NCBI GenBank assembly: GCA_002898715.1
Contig: BEIA01000010.1
Coordinates: 1-34,532, forward strand
Direction: 5' to 3'
DNA length: 34,532 nucleotides
From: a bacterium HR24
GTDB lineage: Bacteria > Chloroflexota > Dehalococcoidia > SM23-28-2 > HRBIN24
Position numbers and translations under genes: made by a program. Shown here one piece after another: positions 10,815-20,931 of this stretch (within the stretch, counting starts at the first letter, position 1; every line of letters starts with the position of its first letter). Under the pieces are notes generated by a model, which saw only the letters and a list, made by a program, of their open reading frames with translations, was not told where the DNA came from and ran no database searches.

Positions 10815-10935
10815 CCAGTAAGACCCCGTTCCTGGTATGAAAATGGGGGAGGGCTAGTCTGGACACGGCTGACGGCGGCCGGCCACCGGGGCCGGCGGAG
10901 GTGCTCATGGCAGGAGAGGGCGAGGGAGGAAGGAG

Positions 10936-12612
10936 ATGGGGTCTCCGCCATTAGCAGTCGAGTCCGCCCGGCCGACAGGCCGGCGCTGGGGCGGCCTTCC
11001 GCCCTGGACATGGGAGCTGGCCTTGGCCAGCCTGCCTGTCCTCCTGGGGCTGGCGGTGCGGCTGGTCCACGTCCTGCCGGCGGGATTCCCCCTGAACGAC
11101 GGCGGCATGTTCTACGTCATGGCGCTGGATATCCAGCGCCACGGCTTCGGCCTGCCTGACTTCACGTCGTACAACGGCTTGCGCATACCTTTCGCCTACC
11201 CGCCTCTGGCCTTCTACCTGGCCGCTGCTCTGGACAAGGTCGGGCCCTGGTCCCTGGCCGATGTGATGCGTTTCCTCCCCCTGTCGGCCAGTGTGCTGAG
11301 CATCGGCGCCCTGTATCTGCTAGCGCGGACGGTGATGGGCCGCGGGCTGGTGCCGCTGGTGGCGGCCGTCGCCTTCGCCCTGGCGCCACGTAGCTTCATC
11401 TGGCAGATCGTCGGCGGAGGCCTGACCCGGGCGTTGGGGCAGCTACTGGCGATCCTTGCCTTGTGGCAGGGCTACCTGATGTTCAGGGAGGGCAAGGGGC
11501 CGCGCCCGCTGGCCATCGTCCTCGCCTCCCTGGCTGTCCTCACCCACCCAGAAATGGGCTGGCTGGTAGCCTTCAGCTACGCCTTCTTCTTCGTCACCAT
11601 GGGCCGAAGCCGGACAGGCGTGGTGAGCGCGGCGGTGACCGCATCGGCCGTGGCCGCGCTGACCACGCCTTGGTGGCTGACGGTGCTGCTGCGTCACGGC
11701 ATCGAGCCGCTGCTGGCGGCCGCCCAGACGGGCAAGACCGACTGGCTGTCGTGGAAGTTCATCAACATGATCCAGCCGTACTTCACCGAGGAGCCCTTCT
11801 TCCCGCTGCTGGCGCTGCTCATGTATGCCGGCGGCGTCATCTCTGCCTTCAAGGGCGAACTGTTCGTGCCGGCCTGGTTCCTGCTCATCCTGTACATAGA
11901 CCCGCGCGTGGCCTACACCAGTGCCATGGTGCCCGGCTCCCTGCTGGCAGGTGTGGCGGTGTCCACGCTGCTGGACGTGGCCCAGCGAGAAGGCAGGGCC
12001 CTGCGGCTCCCACGCTGGCTGTTGGAGGCGCGGGCGCGCTGGCGGCGGTGGGCGCTCCTCGCTGCACGGCCCTGGCCGGTGGTGGGGCTGCTGCTGCTAG
12101 CAACCTACGGCACCTACTCTTCGGTGAAGGCGGACCGAGCGCCGGAATCGCCCCTGCTCTACGTGCCCGACGACGCCCGGGCGGCCATGTCGTGGATAGC
12201 CAGCAGCACGCCGGGAACGGCCAAGTTCGTCATCGTCGAGGGGCGCTACAACCCGTGGATCGATGCTATCTCGGAGTGGTTCCCGGCCCTGACGGGCCGC
12301 GTGAGCATCGCCACCATCCAGGGCTTCGAGTGGCTGGGGCTGCGGCGGTACGAAAGCCAGCATTTCTTGTACTGGGCATTCCAGGACTGCGCCTATCAGC
12401 AGGCATCGTGCCTTGATCAGCGGGCCATCATCTACAACACGGCCTTCACGCACGTCTTCTTGCCGAAGGTGGGTAATCAGGACTGCTGCATAACCCTGCG
12501 CACCTCGTTGCGGTACGACGCCAACTATCGTGTCATTTACGACGGGCCGGGCGGCACCATCTTCGAACGCGACCGGCCCGACAGGATCACCTACAACCTC
12601 CCTGTGAGCTGA
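10936..12612 (+). CDS. Polytopic membrane protein (GT-C/PTPS-related-like)
   Basis: 558 aa with many hydrophobic helices; GGAGGAAGGAG upstream of ATG. Confidence 0.7.
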   Translation: MGSPPLAVESARPTGRRWGGLPPWTWELALASLPVLLGLAVRLVHVLPAGFPLNDGGMFYVMALDIQRHGFGLPDFTSYNGLRIPFAYPPLAFYLAAALDKVGPWSLADVMRFLPLSASVLSIGALYLLARTVMGRGLVPLVAAVAFALAPRSFIWQIVGGGLTRALGQLLAILALWQGYLMFREGKGPRPLAIVLASLAVLTHPEMGWLVAFSYAFFFVTMGRSRTGVVSAAVTASAVAALTTPWWLTVLLRHGIEPLLAAAQTGKTDWLSWKFINMIQPYFTEEPFFPLLALLMYAGGVISAFKGELFVPAWFLLILYIDPRVAYTSAMVPGSLLAGVAVSTLLDVAQREGRALRLPRWLLEARARWRRWALLAARPWPVVGLLLLATYGTYSSVKADRAPESPLLYVPDDARAAMSWIASSTPGTAKFVIVEGRYNPWIDAISEWFPALTGRVSIATIQGFEWLGLRRYESQHFLYWAFQDCAYQQASCLDQRAIIYNTAFTHVFLPKVGNQDCCITLRTSLRYDANYRVIYDGPGGTIFERDRPDRITYNLPVS

Positions 12613-12626
12613 GGTGCGCAGGGGCC

Positions 12627-12869
12627 ATGGGCCCTCCCAACGAGAAGCCCCCTCCCTGGTGGCAGGAGACGTGGGTGCTGACCAGGGCTATTTTCGGCAT
12701 CCTTTTGTGGCCGCTGCTGGCCCTGGTAGCGGTAGTAGTGGCGATAGCCGGCCTGGTGGTGGCCTTCGGCACTGGCTGGCCCTGGGGCCTGATGGCCCTG
12801 GCCATTATCGCCCTGGCGGTAGCGGCCTTCGCCTGGTGGGACAGGCGACGCACGCCCCCTCAGGACTGA
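12627..12869 (+). CDS. Small two-TM membrane protein
   Basis: 80 aa with two hydrophobic segments. Confidence 0.6.
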   Translation: MGPPNEKPPPWWQETWVLTRAIFGILLWPLLALVAVVVAIAGLVVAFGTGWPWGLMALAIIALAVAAFAWWDRRRTPPQD

Positions 12870-13201
12870 CCGCCGCCTGCCTCGACGACCTCGAAGGTGT
12901 ATCGGTACCAGGTCCCGTCGGGATAGGGCGCCGTGGGCAGGGCCTGGTCCTCGAACGCCGCCACCGTCGCCGCGCCCCCCTCGCGCACGTACCGCTGGCA
13001 GTCCTCCAGGGTCTGCCAGCGCGTTATCTGGCCCATCTGCCCGTCGCCGTGTACGCCCCACAGGTACTGGATTGAGACGAAGCCGGGCTGCCGCTGCAGC
13101 ACCGACAGGACGCGAGGCATAGCCTGCTCGAGCCGGGCCTGCCACTCCTGACGGTCGCGAATGCGCGTCTTGCGGACGACGATGGAGACCACCATGGCCA
13201 C
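12860..13201 (-). CDS. ABM-like/dimeric alpha-beta barrel hypothetical protein
   Basis: MVVSIVVRKTRIRDRQEWQARLEQAMPRVLSVLQRQPGFVSIQYLWG resembles monooxygenase-like dimeric barrels; 10-bp convergent overlap with preceding ORF. Confidence 0.6.
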   Translation of the reverse strand: MAMVVSIVVRKTRIRDRQEWQARLEQAMPRVLSVLQRQPGFVSIQYLWGVHGDGQMGQITRWQTLEDCQRYVREGGAATVAAFEDQALPTAPYPDGTWYRYTFEVVEAGGGQS

Positions 13202-13245
13202 CTCCTGGCGCGCCAGTCTCTGTGCCCTGTTATACTGGATACGCC

Positions 13246-13920
13246 GTGCGAGCGCTAACCGTCGAGGCCCGCATACACGACGTGATGCAGCGGATCGAGA
13301 CGGCCTGCCATAGGGCCGGCCGCTCTCCCGACGAGGTGACCGTCATCGCCATCGCCAAGGGCTTCCCGGCCGAGGCGGTGCTGGAGGCCTACGCCGCTGG
13401 CCTGCGCCATTTCGGCGAGAACCGCGTACAGGAAGCGGCAGCCAAGCGTCCGCGCCTGGCCCATCTGGACGTTACCTGGCACATGGTGGGACACCTGCAG
13501 ACCAACAAGGTCAGCAGGGCGCTGGAGCTGTTCGACGTCGTCCACAGCGTGGACTCGCTGCGGCTGGCGCAGGAGCTGAGCCGGCGCTCGAGGCGGCGGC
13601 TCCCCGTGCTCGTGGAGGTCAACGTGGCCGGAGAGGCCACCAAGTTCGGCTTCCCGCCCGAGGAGGCGGCGGCCGCGGCCGAGGCCATCGCCCGCCTGCC
13701 CAACCTCGACGTCATCGGCCTCATGACGGTAGCACCGCTAGCCGACGACCCCGAGGAGGTGCGGCCTGTCTTCCGCCGCCTGCGCGATCTGGCCCGCTCC
13801 CTGGGCGTTCCCCACCTTTCCATGGGCATGAGCGACGACTTCGAGGTGGCCATCGAGGAAGGGGCCACCATGGTGCGCCTGGGCCGAGCCATTTTCGGCC
13901 CCAGGCCCGGGCCGGCGTGA
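13246..13920 (+). CDS. yggS: YggS/PROSC family PLP homeostasis protein
   Basis: AIAKGFP, FGENRVQEA, WHMVGHLQTNKV, LSMGMSDDFEVAIEEGATMVRLGRAIFG; GTG start chosen. Confidence 0.93.
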   Translation: MRALTVEARIHDVMQRIETACHRAGRSPDEVTVIAIAKGFPAEAVLEAYAAGLRHFGENRVQEAAAKRPRLAHLDVTWHMVGHLQTNKVSRALELFDVVHSVDSLRLAQELSRRSRRRLPVLVEVNVAGEATKFGFPPEEAAAAAEAIARLPNLDVIGLMTVAPLADDPEEVRPVFRRLRDLARSLGVPHLSMGMSDDFEVAIEEGATMVRLGRAIFGPRPGPA

Positions 13921-13945
13921 CACACATGGGGCAGGTGCTACCGGC

Positions 13946-14746
13946 ATGAGAATTGCCATCATCGGCGGTGGCGTCATGGGCGAGGCCATAGTCAGCGCCC
14001 TGCTCCGGCGGGGCGTGGCGGCCGCCGACGACATCGCCGTGTGCGAGGTGCTGGACGACCGCCGCCGCTACCTGTCCGAGAAGCATGGTGTAGCCACCTT
14101 CGCCGACGCCGCCCGGGCTGTGGATGGCGCCGGCCTGGTAGTGTTCGCCGTGAAGCCCCAGGAGTTCCCGGCAGCGGCAGCCCCCCTGGCCGGGCGCCTG
14201 GGCGAGCGCTCCGTGCTCTCCATCATGGCAGGGGTACGGCTGGCGAGCATCGTCGCCGCCCTCGGCAGCGACCGGGTGGCGCGGGCCATGCCCAACACGC
14301 CTGCCCAGATCGGCGAGGGCATCACCGTATGGACGGCGGCGCCAGGCCTGGACAGCGAGGCGCTGGAGGACATCCGCTGCCTGCTGGGCGCCCTCGGACA
14401 AGAGGTCTACGTGGACGACGAGAAGTACGTGGAGATGGCCACCGCCGTCAGCGGCAGCGGGCCAGGCTTCGTCTTCCTGCTGCTGGAGGCGCTGATAGAT
14501 GGCGCCGTTCATATCGGCCTGAGACGCGAGGTGGCCACCCGCCTGGTATACCAGACGGTGCTGGGCTCCGTGCGATACGCCGAGGTAACGGGCCGGCACC
14601 CTGCCGAGCTGAGGGCGCAGGTGGTATCTCCGGGCGGCACCACTGCCGCCGGCCTGCTCGCTCTGGAGAGAGCGGGTGTGAGGGCAGCCATCGTCGAGGC
14701 CATCGAAGCCGCCTATCGCCGGGCGCTGGAGCTGGGAGGCAAGTAG
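13946..14746 (+). CDS. proC: Pyrroline-5-carboxylate reductase
   Basis: RIAIIGGGVMGEAIVSALL, VARAMPNTPAQIGEGIT, SGSGPGFVFLLLEALIDGAVHIGL, SPGGTTAAGLLALE. Confidence 0.96.
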   Translation: MRIAIIGGGVMGEAIVSALLRRGVAAADDIAVCEVLDDRRRYLSEKHGVATFADAARAVDGAGLVVFAVKPQEFPAAAAPLAGRLGERSVLSIMAGVRLASIVAALGSDRVARAMPNTPAQIGEGITVWTAAPGLDSEALEDIRCLLGALGQEVYVDDEKYVEMATAVSGSGPGFVFLLLEALIDGAVHIGLRREVATRLVYQTVLGSVRYAEVTGRHPAELRAQVVSPGGTTAAGLLALERAGVRAAIVEAIEAAYRRALELGGK

Positions 14747-14748
14747 CC

Positions 14749-15006
14749 ATCGATACCCTCGCCTATCTCATCCAGATCGTGGCCTATGTGCTCACCCTGG
14801 CCATCTTTGCGCGGGCCATCCTCTCCTGGTTCCCCATCGACCCGCGCAACCCGGTGGTGTCGTTCTTGCACGAGATCACGGAGCCAATCCTCGCCCCGCT
14901 GCGTCAGGTACTGCCGCGCATAGGCTTCCTCGACCTGTCGCCCCTGGTGGCCATTATCCTCCTGCAGGTAGTGGCGCGCCTGGCTGCCGATGCCCTCACC
15001 GGCTAG
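14749..15006 (+). CDS. yggT: YggT family membrane protein, no canonical start codon (apparent ATC)
   Basis: IDTLAYLIQIVAYVLTLAIFARAILSWFPIDPRNPVVSFLHEITEPILAPLRQVLPRIGFLDLSPLVAIILLQV; real C-terminal part of tool ORF 14041..15006. Confidence 0.85.
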   Translation: MDTLAYLIQIVAYVLTLAIFARAILSWFPIDPRNPVVSFLHEITEPILAPLRQVLPRIGFLDLSPLVAIILLQVVARLAADALTG

Positions 15007-15010
15007 CGCC

Positions 15011-15039
15011 TTGCCGCCCTGGGCCCTGCATGGTATGAT
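15011..15039 (+). promoter_or_regulatory. Putative recA promoter TTGCCG-N17-TATGAT
   Basis: Spacing exactly 17 nt; ~34 nt upstream of recA. Confidence 0.6.
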
Positions 15040-15072
15040 GACCACGCGCAGGCGAACAAATAAGCTAAAAAG

Positions 15073-16146
15073 GTGCGTGAGCGGATGAACCAAGAAAACG
15101 AGGGCAAGTCCGACCGCCTCCGGGCCCTGGAGATGGCCATCAGCCAGATAGAGAAGGAGTTCGGACGTGGCGCCATCATGCGCCTGGGAGAGGCCAGCCA
15201 GCGGCTGCAGGTAGAAGCCATCCCTACCGGCTCCCTGGCCCTGGACCTGGCCCTGGGCGTGGGCGGCATCCCCCGCGGACGAGTGACGGAGATCTTCGGG
15301 CCGGAGATGGCCGGCAAGTCGACCCTGGCCATGAGCATCATTGCCCAGGCCCAGAAGATGGGTGGGGTGGCGGCTTACATCGACGTGGAGCATGCCCTGG
15401 ACCCCACCTTCGCCGCGGCCATGGGCATCGACGTGGGCGACCTTTTGGTCTCCCAGCCCGACACGGGCGAGCAGGCGCTGGAGATTGCGGAGGCGCTGGT
15501 GCGCAGCAACGCTGTGGACGTGGTGGTCATCGACTCGGTGGCAGCCCTGGTGCCACGGGCAGAGCTGGAAGGGGACATGGGCGAGTCGTTGCCCGGGATG
15601 CAGGCGCGTCTCATGTCCCAGGCCCTGCGCAAGCTGACCGCCACCATCTCGCGCACCCGCACCGCCGTGGTATTCATTAACCAGCTCCGGGAGAAGATCG
15701 GCATCGTCTTCGGCAGTCCGGAGGTGACGCCCGGGGGGCGCGCCCTCAAGTTCTACTCCTCGGTGCGCATCGACCTGCGGCGCGTAGAGGCCATCAAGTC
15801 CGGCAGCCAGATCATCGGCAACCGGGTGAGGGCCAAGATCGTCAAGAACAAGGTGGCGCCGCCCTTCCGCACCGCCGAGTTCGAGATTATCTTCCACGGC
15901 CCCAACGTGGGCATCGGCCGCGAGGGCGACATCCTTGACCTCGGCTCGGCCCTGGGCATCGTGCGCAAGCAGGGAGCTTTCTACTCCTACGGCGAGACTC
16001 GGCTGGGCCAGGGGCGCGAGCAGGCCAAGGAGTTCCTGCGTCAGCACCCGGCCCTGGCCGACGAGCTGGAACGGCTGATCCGCGCCAAGGCCGACGAGGC
16101 CGCACCGGCCGCCGCCTTCGCCCCTGCCGAGGCCGAGCCAGCCTAA
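15073..16146 (+). CDS. recA: Recombinase RecA
   Basis: [12 protein letters not shown] Walker A-like, [32 protein letters not shown] 15085 is an alternative start. Confidence 0.97.
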   Translation: MRERMNQENEGKSDRLRALEMAISQIEKEFGRGAIMRLGEASQRLQVEAIPTGSLALDLALGVGGIPRGRVTEIFGPEMAGKSTLAMSIIAQAQKMGGVAAYIDVEHALDPTFAAAMGIDVGDLLVSQPDTGEQALEIAEALVRSNAVDVVVIDSVAALVPRAELEGDMGESLPGMQARLMSQALRKLTATISRTRTAVVFINQLREKIGIVFGSPEVTPGGRALKFYSSVRIDLRRVEAIKSGSQIIGNRVRAKIVKNKVAPPFRTAEFEIIFHGPNVGIGREGDILDLGSALGIVRKQGAFYSYGETRLGQGREQAKEFLRQHPALADELERLIRAKADEAAPAAAFAPAEAEPA

Positions 16147-16380
16147 GCATAACGCAAGACACGCCTGGCCCTCGCTACCCGCTGGCGCCTCGTGGCCGGT
16201 TCCGGCACGCGTTACCGTCCCGCCCAAGTCCGGGCTCGTGTCGGTCGACCGCTTGCCGCTAGTCGGGCAGCGGCATGGCCCGTATACTTGGGGCGCGGTG
16301 GCCCCTGTGGCCCCGACCACCATACCTGCCACTATTGGCTTCGGGCTGCCCGCAGTTTAGACTGTTTCCAAGGTGGGAAT

Positions 16381-17550
16381 ATGGAACGAACACGTCGCAA
16401 CCTGTGGATCGCTTTTCTAGGAGAGGCGAAGGCCAACCGTATGTACATGGCCTACGCCCTGAAGGCGATGGAGGAGGGCCATCCAGAGGTGGCCCAGGTA
16501 TTCATGGAGGCGGCCGGGGCCGAGACCGTCCATGCCCTGAGCCACCTCAAGGCCCTGGGCGAGGTCCGCTCCACCCTCGAAAACCTGGTGGCCGTCACCG
16601 AGGGCGAGGCCTACGAGTTCGAGACCATGTACCCCCGTTTCATTCGCGAGGCCGAGGACGAGGGGCACCATCAGGCTGCCGAGAGCTTCCGCCTCGCTCT
16701 GGCCGGCGAGAAGGAGCACCTGCGGCGCTTCCTCGACGCCCTGCATCACCTGGAGCGGAAGACGGGGCAGAAGGCCCGGTCAGCCCCTGCGCCCGGGCGC
16801 GCCGTTGCCCCCCCGGAGCCCCTGCCCGAGGAAGCGGTGGCGGTTCCCGATGCAGCCCGCGAGATCGTCACCGAGAAGCAGCGCATCGCCCGCCTGGCGC
16901 GCATACGCGAGGTCATCTTCGGCATGCAGGACGGCCTGGTCACCGCCGCCACCGTGGGGCCGGCGGTGGCAGGGGCCACCGCCACCGGCTCCACAGTGCT
17001 GGTGGCGGGGCTGGCAGCCATCCTGGGAGGCACCCTGTCCATGTCGGCGGGCAGCTTCCTGGGCTCCCGCGCGGAGCGCCAGGTACAAGAGGCTGAGCTA
17101 GCCCGCGAGCGGTGGGAGATCGAACAGCGGCCAGAGGAAGAGCTCGCTGAGCTCATCGAGATGTACCGCCTGGAGGGCTTCACTTACGAGCAGGCGCGGG
17201 AGATGGCCGAACGGGTAGCGGCGGACAAGGAGCTCTGGCTGAAGACCATGGCCGAGAAGGAGCTGGGCCTGAGCCCCGAAGTGCTGCCGGAGCCCTCCAA
17301 GGATGCCCTGGCCATGGGTGTCTCCTACCTGGGGGCAGGTATCCTGCCCCTCATTCCCTATTTCTTCGCCGCCGGCCCGGCAGCGGTGGCAGCGTCCATT
17401 GCCATCGCCGTAGTGGCCCTGTTCGCCATCGGCGCCATCAAGGGCTGGCTGGTCCGGCGCAACCCCCTCCTTTCCGGCGCCGAGGTCACGGCCATCGGCG
17501 GCATGGTGGCGGTGGCGGCCTACTTCCTCGGCCGCGTGGCGCCGGTATGA
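16381..17550 (+). CDS. mbfA: Rubrerythrin-like diiron domain fused to VIT1/CCC1 membrane domain (MbfA-like)
   Basis: N-terminal ferritin-like ExxH helices (LGEAKANRMYMAYALKA...AGAETVHALSHLKAL); C-terminal VIT domain REVIFGMQDGLVTAATVGPAVAGA...GGTLSMSAGSFLGSRAE. Confidence 0.88.
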   Translation: MERTRRNLWIAFLGEAKANRMYMAYALKAMEEGHPEVAQVFMEAAGAETVHALSHLKALGEVRSTLENLVAVTEGEAYEFETMYPRFIREAEDEGHHQAAESFRLALAGEKEHLRRFLDALHHLERKTGQKARSAPAPGRAVAPPEPLPEEAVAVPDAAREIVTEKQRIARLARIREVIFGMQDGLVTAATVGPAVAGATATGSTVLVAGLAAILGGTLSMSAGSFLGSRAERQVQEAELARERWEIEQRPEEELAELIEMYRLEGFTYEQAREMAERVAADKELWLKTMAEKELGLSPEVLPEPSKDALAMGVSYLGAGILPLIPYFFAAGPAAVAASIAIAVVALFAIGAIKGWLVRRNPLLSGAEVTAIGGMVAVAAYFLGRVAPV

Positions 17551-17601
17551 GGAAGTGCATAGACCGCCCCTATCCTCGGCATAACTAACCATTTAGCCAC
17601 C

Positions 17602-17631
17602 TTGACTGGGGCCTTTAATAGGGCCTATGAT
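17602..17631 (+). promoter_or_regulatory. Putative rny promoter TTGACT-N18-TATGAT
   Basis: Boxes at 17602-17607 and 17626-17631. Confidence 0.55.
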
Positions 17632-17698
17632 GATGCTGAAGGTCGAACTTTAACAAGCCAGAACGCTGACGCTTGTCAGTTAAGGAAGTGAGGTCGCT

Positions 17699-19234
17699 AT
17701 GCCGGAAGGCATACTATTCGCTATCATTTTCGGCCTTCTCGGCGCGGCGGCAGGGGTCATCGGCGGCGCTGCATTGCAGCAGAGACTCACCCATTCCCGT
17801 ATCGCCGCCGCGGAGCGAAACGCCGCCCGCATACTGAACGAGGCCGAACGACGTCACAAGGAGCTGTTGATCGAGGCCCGTGAAGAGGCCCTGCGCGTCA
17901 AGAACCAGGTCGAAGCGGAACTCAAGGAGCGACGCAACGAGCTACAGCGGCTGGAGAGACGTCTCCTTCAGAAGGAAGAAAGCCTAGAACGAAAACAGGA
18001 GAGCCTGGAGCGCCGGGAACGCGGCCTCGCCGAGCGCGAGGCCCAGCTGGAAGAGCTGCGCGCCCAGCTCCAGCGCCTCGAACAGGAGCAGCGCCAGGAG
18101 CTGGAGCGCGTGGCCGGCCTGAGCGTCCAGGAAGCCCGCGACATCCTCCTGGCCGAGGTGGAGCGGGAGGTCCGCGACGAGGCCGCTCGCCGCGTCCGCG
18201 AGATCGAGCAGCAGCTCCGCCAGGAGGCCGAAGAGCGCGCCCGCAAGATCCTGGTCACCGCCATGCAGCGGCTGACCAGCGAGGTCGTATCCGAGGCCAC
18301 GGTGTCGGTGGTGCCTCTGCCCTCCGAGGACATGAAGGGGCGCATCATCGGGCGCGAGGGACGTAACATCCGCACCCTGGAGCACCTCACCGGCGTAGAC
18401 GTCATCATCGACGATACGCCCGATGCCGTCACCCTCTCCTCCTTCGACCCGGTGCGTAGGGAGATCGCCCGCGTCGCCCTGACCAGGCTCATCAGCGACG
18501 GACGCATCCACCCCGCCCGCATCGAGGAGATGGTGGAGAAGGCCAAGCGGGAGGTGGAGCAGGCCATCCAGGAGGCCGGCGAGCAGGCTGCCCTGGAGGC
18601 CGGCTGCCCCGGCCTGCACCCCGAGATCCTCAAGTACCTGGGGCGGCTCAAGTTCCGCTACTCCTACGGCCAGAACCAGCTCAAACACGCCGTGGAGACG
18701 GCCCGCCTCGCCGCCCTCATCGCTCATGAGCTGGGGGCCGACGTGGAGGTCGCCCGCCGCGGCGGGCTCCTGCACGACCTGGGCAAGGCCGTCGACCACG
18801 AGGTGGAGGGCACCCACGCCAAGATCGGCGCCGACCTGGCCCGCCGCTACGGCGTGCCGGCACCGATAGTGCACTGCATCGAGGCCCACCACGAGGAGAT
18901 CGAGCCTCAGTCGGTAGAGGCGGTGGTGGTCATCGTGGCCGACGCCCTCAGCGGCAGTCGGCCCGGCGCCCGCCGCGAGTCGCTGGAGCAGTACCTCAAG
19001 CGGCTGGAGGCCCTCGAGGGCGTGGCCTACTCCTTCCCGGGCGTGGAGAAGGCCTTCGCCATCCAGGCCGGGCGCGAGATCCGCGTCATCGTCAGGCCCG
19101 ACGAGATCGACGACCTGGGCGCCTTCCGCCTGGCGCGGGACCTGAGCCGCAAGATCCAGGAGAGCCTGGAGTACCCGGGCCAGATCAAGGTCACTGTCAT
19201 TCGCGAGAAGAGGGCGGTGGAGTACGCCCGCTGA
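17699..19234 (+). CDS. rny: Ribonuclease Y
   Basis: N-terminal TM plus long coiled coil, KH domain ([30 protein letters not shown]), HD domain ([24 protein letters not shown]). Confidence 0.97.
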   Translation: MPEGILFAIIFGLLGAAAGVIGGAALQQRLTHSRIAAAERNAARILNEAERRHKELLIEAREEALRVKNQVEAELKERRNELQRLERRLLQKEESLERKQESLERRERGLAEREAQLEELRAQLQRLEQEQRQELERVAGLSVQEARDILLAEVEREVRDEAARRVREIEQQLRQEAEERARKILVTAMQRLTSEVVSEATVSVVPLPSEDMKGRIIGREGRNIRTLEHLTGVDVIIDDTPDAVTLSSFDPVRREIARVALTRLISDGRIHPARIEEMVEKAKREVEQAIQEAGEQAALEAGCPGLHPEILKYLGRLKFRYSYGQNQLKHAVETARLAALIAHELGADVEVARRGGLLHDLGKAVDHEVEGTHAKIGADLARRYGVPAPIVHCIEAHHEEIEPQSVEAVVVIVADALSGSRPGARRESLEQYLKRLEALEGVAYSFPGVEKAFAIQAGREIRVIVRPDEIDDLGAFRLARDLSRKIQESLEYPGQIKVTVIREKRAVEYAR

Positions 19235-19264
19235 GCCGGGCATCCAGCGTCCCGGGAGTCGGCC

Positions 19265-20038
19265 ATGCGCGTTTTGATGATAGGGGACGTGGTGGGCAAG
19301 CTGGGACGGCACGTGCTGTCCCAGCTCGTGCCCGAACTGCGTCGCCAGTACGGCCTGGACCTGGTCATCGCCAACGGCGAGAACGCCGCCAGCGGCAAAG
19401 GGCTAACGCCCGAGACGGCGCAGGAGATGCTCTCCGCCGGCGTCGACGTCATCACCTCCGGCAACCATATCTGGCAGTACCGCGAGGTGTACCCGCTCCT
19501 GGACGGCGACTGGCCCATCCTCCGCCCGCTCAACTATCCCGAAGGGGCGCCGGGCAAGGGCGTGTGGGCCCGCGACGGGGTTGCGGTCATCAACCTCCAG
19601 GGACGCGTCTTCATGCCCCACCACATCGACTGCCCCTTCCGCGCCGCCGACAGGGCCCTGGCCCATGTCCAGGGCTCGGCCCGCATCGTCATCGTCGATA
19701 TCCACGCCGAGGCCACTAGTGAGAAAGTGGCCCTGGGCTGGTACCTGGACGGGCGCGCCAGCGCCGTCGTCGGCACCCATACCCACGTCCCCACCGCCGA
19801 CGCGCGGGTGCTGCCCGGCGGCACGGCCTACGTCAGCGACGTGGGCATGACCGGCGCCCGCGACAGCGTCATCGGCGTGGACGTGGGGCCCGTGATCCAG
19901 CACTTCCTGTACCAGGTGCCCTCGCGACTGCCCCCCGTGGAGAAGGGGCCCGCGGTGCTGAACTCCGTGCTCATAGAGATAGACCCCGCCACGGGCCGCG
20001 CCCTGTCGATCCAGAGAGTCGACTGCGAGGTAGCATGA
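19265..20038 (+). CDS. ymdB: YmdB-family metallophosphoesterase
   Basis: MRVLMIGDVVGKLGR, IANGENAASGKG, SGNHIWQYRE, DIHAEATSEKVALG, GTHTHVPTAD. Confidence 0.93.
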   Translation: MRVLMIGDVVGKLGRHVLSQLVPELRRQYGLDLVIANGENAASGKGLTPETAQEMLSAGVDVITSGNHIWQYREVYPLLDGDWPILRPLNYPEGAPGKGVWARDGVAVINLQGRVFMPHHIDCPFRAADRALAHVQGSARIVIVDIHAEATSEKVALGWYLDGRASAVVGTHTHVPTADARVLPGGTAYVSDVGMTGARDSVIGVDVGPVIQHFLYQVPSRLPPVEKGPAVLNSVLIEIDPATGRALSIQRVDCEVA

Positions 20039-20039
20039 T

Positions 20040-20885
20040 ATGCCGAGCCGCGCCGACCTGCACACCCACAGCACCTACTCGGATGGCGTCCTGACGCCCA
20101 GGCAATTGGTGGACTACGCCTATTCGCGGGGCGTGCGCATCCTCGCCCTCACCGACCACGATATAACCGACGGCATACCCGAGGCGCTGGAGGCGGCCCG
20201 GGCCTACCCCGATCTCCTCCTCATCCCGGGCATCGAGATGAGCACCGACGTCCCCGGCAATGAGGTGCACATCCTGGGCTACTTCATCGACTGGCAGGAC
20301 GCCGGTTTCCAGGAGGTTCTCGCCCGCCTGCGCGACTCGCGGGTGGACCGCGCCCGCCGCATGGTGGAAAAGCTGGCCCGGTTGGGGGCGCCGGTCTCCT
20401 GGGAGCGGGTGCTGGAGCTGGCCGGCGAGGGGGCGGTGGGCAGGCCCCACATCGCCCAGGCGCTGGTGGAGGCCGGACACGTGGCCAGCGTCAACGAGGC
20501 CTTCGAGCGCTACCTGGGCCGCAATGCCCCTGCTTATGTCGAGCGAGAGAAGATGACCCTACCGGAAGTGGTGGAGCTGCTGGGCCGCGTCGGCGGCCTG
20601 GCGGTCCTGGCCCACCCCCGCGAGCTGGAGCCCGACCTGGACCGCCTGCTGCCGGAGCTCAGGGCCGCCGGGCTCGTGGGCATGGAGGTCTACTATCAGG
20701 ACTACGCGCCCGAAGAGATAGAGCGCCTGCTGGGTTGGGCGCGACGCTTCGACCTGCTGCCCCTGGGCGGCAGCGACTACCACGGCCTGGGCGGCCCCCA
20801 CCAGCGGGAGCCCGGCGACATCCCCCTCCCCGACGAGCCGGTGCAGCGCCTCTTGGAGCTGGCCGCCGTGCGGGGCCGCGTCTAG
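20040..20885 (+). CDS. PHP-domain metal-dependent phosphoesterase
   Basis: ADLHTHSTYSDGVLTPRQLV, ALTDHDITDG, LLPLGGSDYHG. Confidence 0.92.
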   Translation: MPSRADLHTHSTYSDGVLTPRQLVDYAYSRGVRILALTDHDITDGIPEALEAARAYPDLLLIPGIEMSTDVPGNEVHILGYFIDWQDAGFQEVLARLRDSRVDRARRMVEKLARLGAPVSWERVLELAGEGAVGRPHIAQALVEAGHVASVNEAFERYLGRNAPAYVEREKMTLPEVVELLGRVGGLAVLAHPRELEPDLDRLLPELRAAGLVGMEVYYQDYAPEEIERLLGWARRFDLLPLGGSDYHGLGGPHQREPGDIPLPDEPVQRLLELAAVRGRV

Positions 20886-20931
20886 CCGGCCCGTCAGCGC
20901 AGGGATAGCGGGGCCGCGTTTAGCCGCCGCG

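Noticed and set aside
14713-16332. 539-aa minus-strand ORF
   Set aside because: Shadow of recA
17984-19312. 442-aa minus-strand ORF
   Set aside because: Shadow of rny/ymdB
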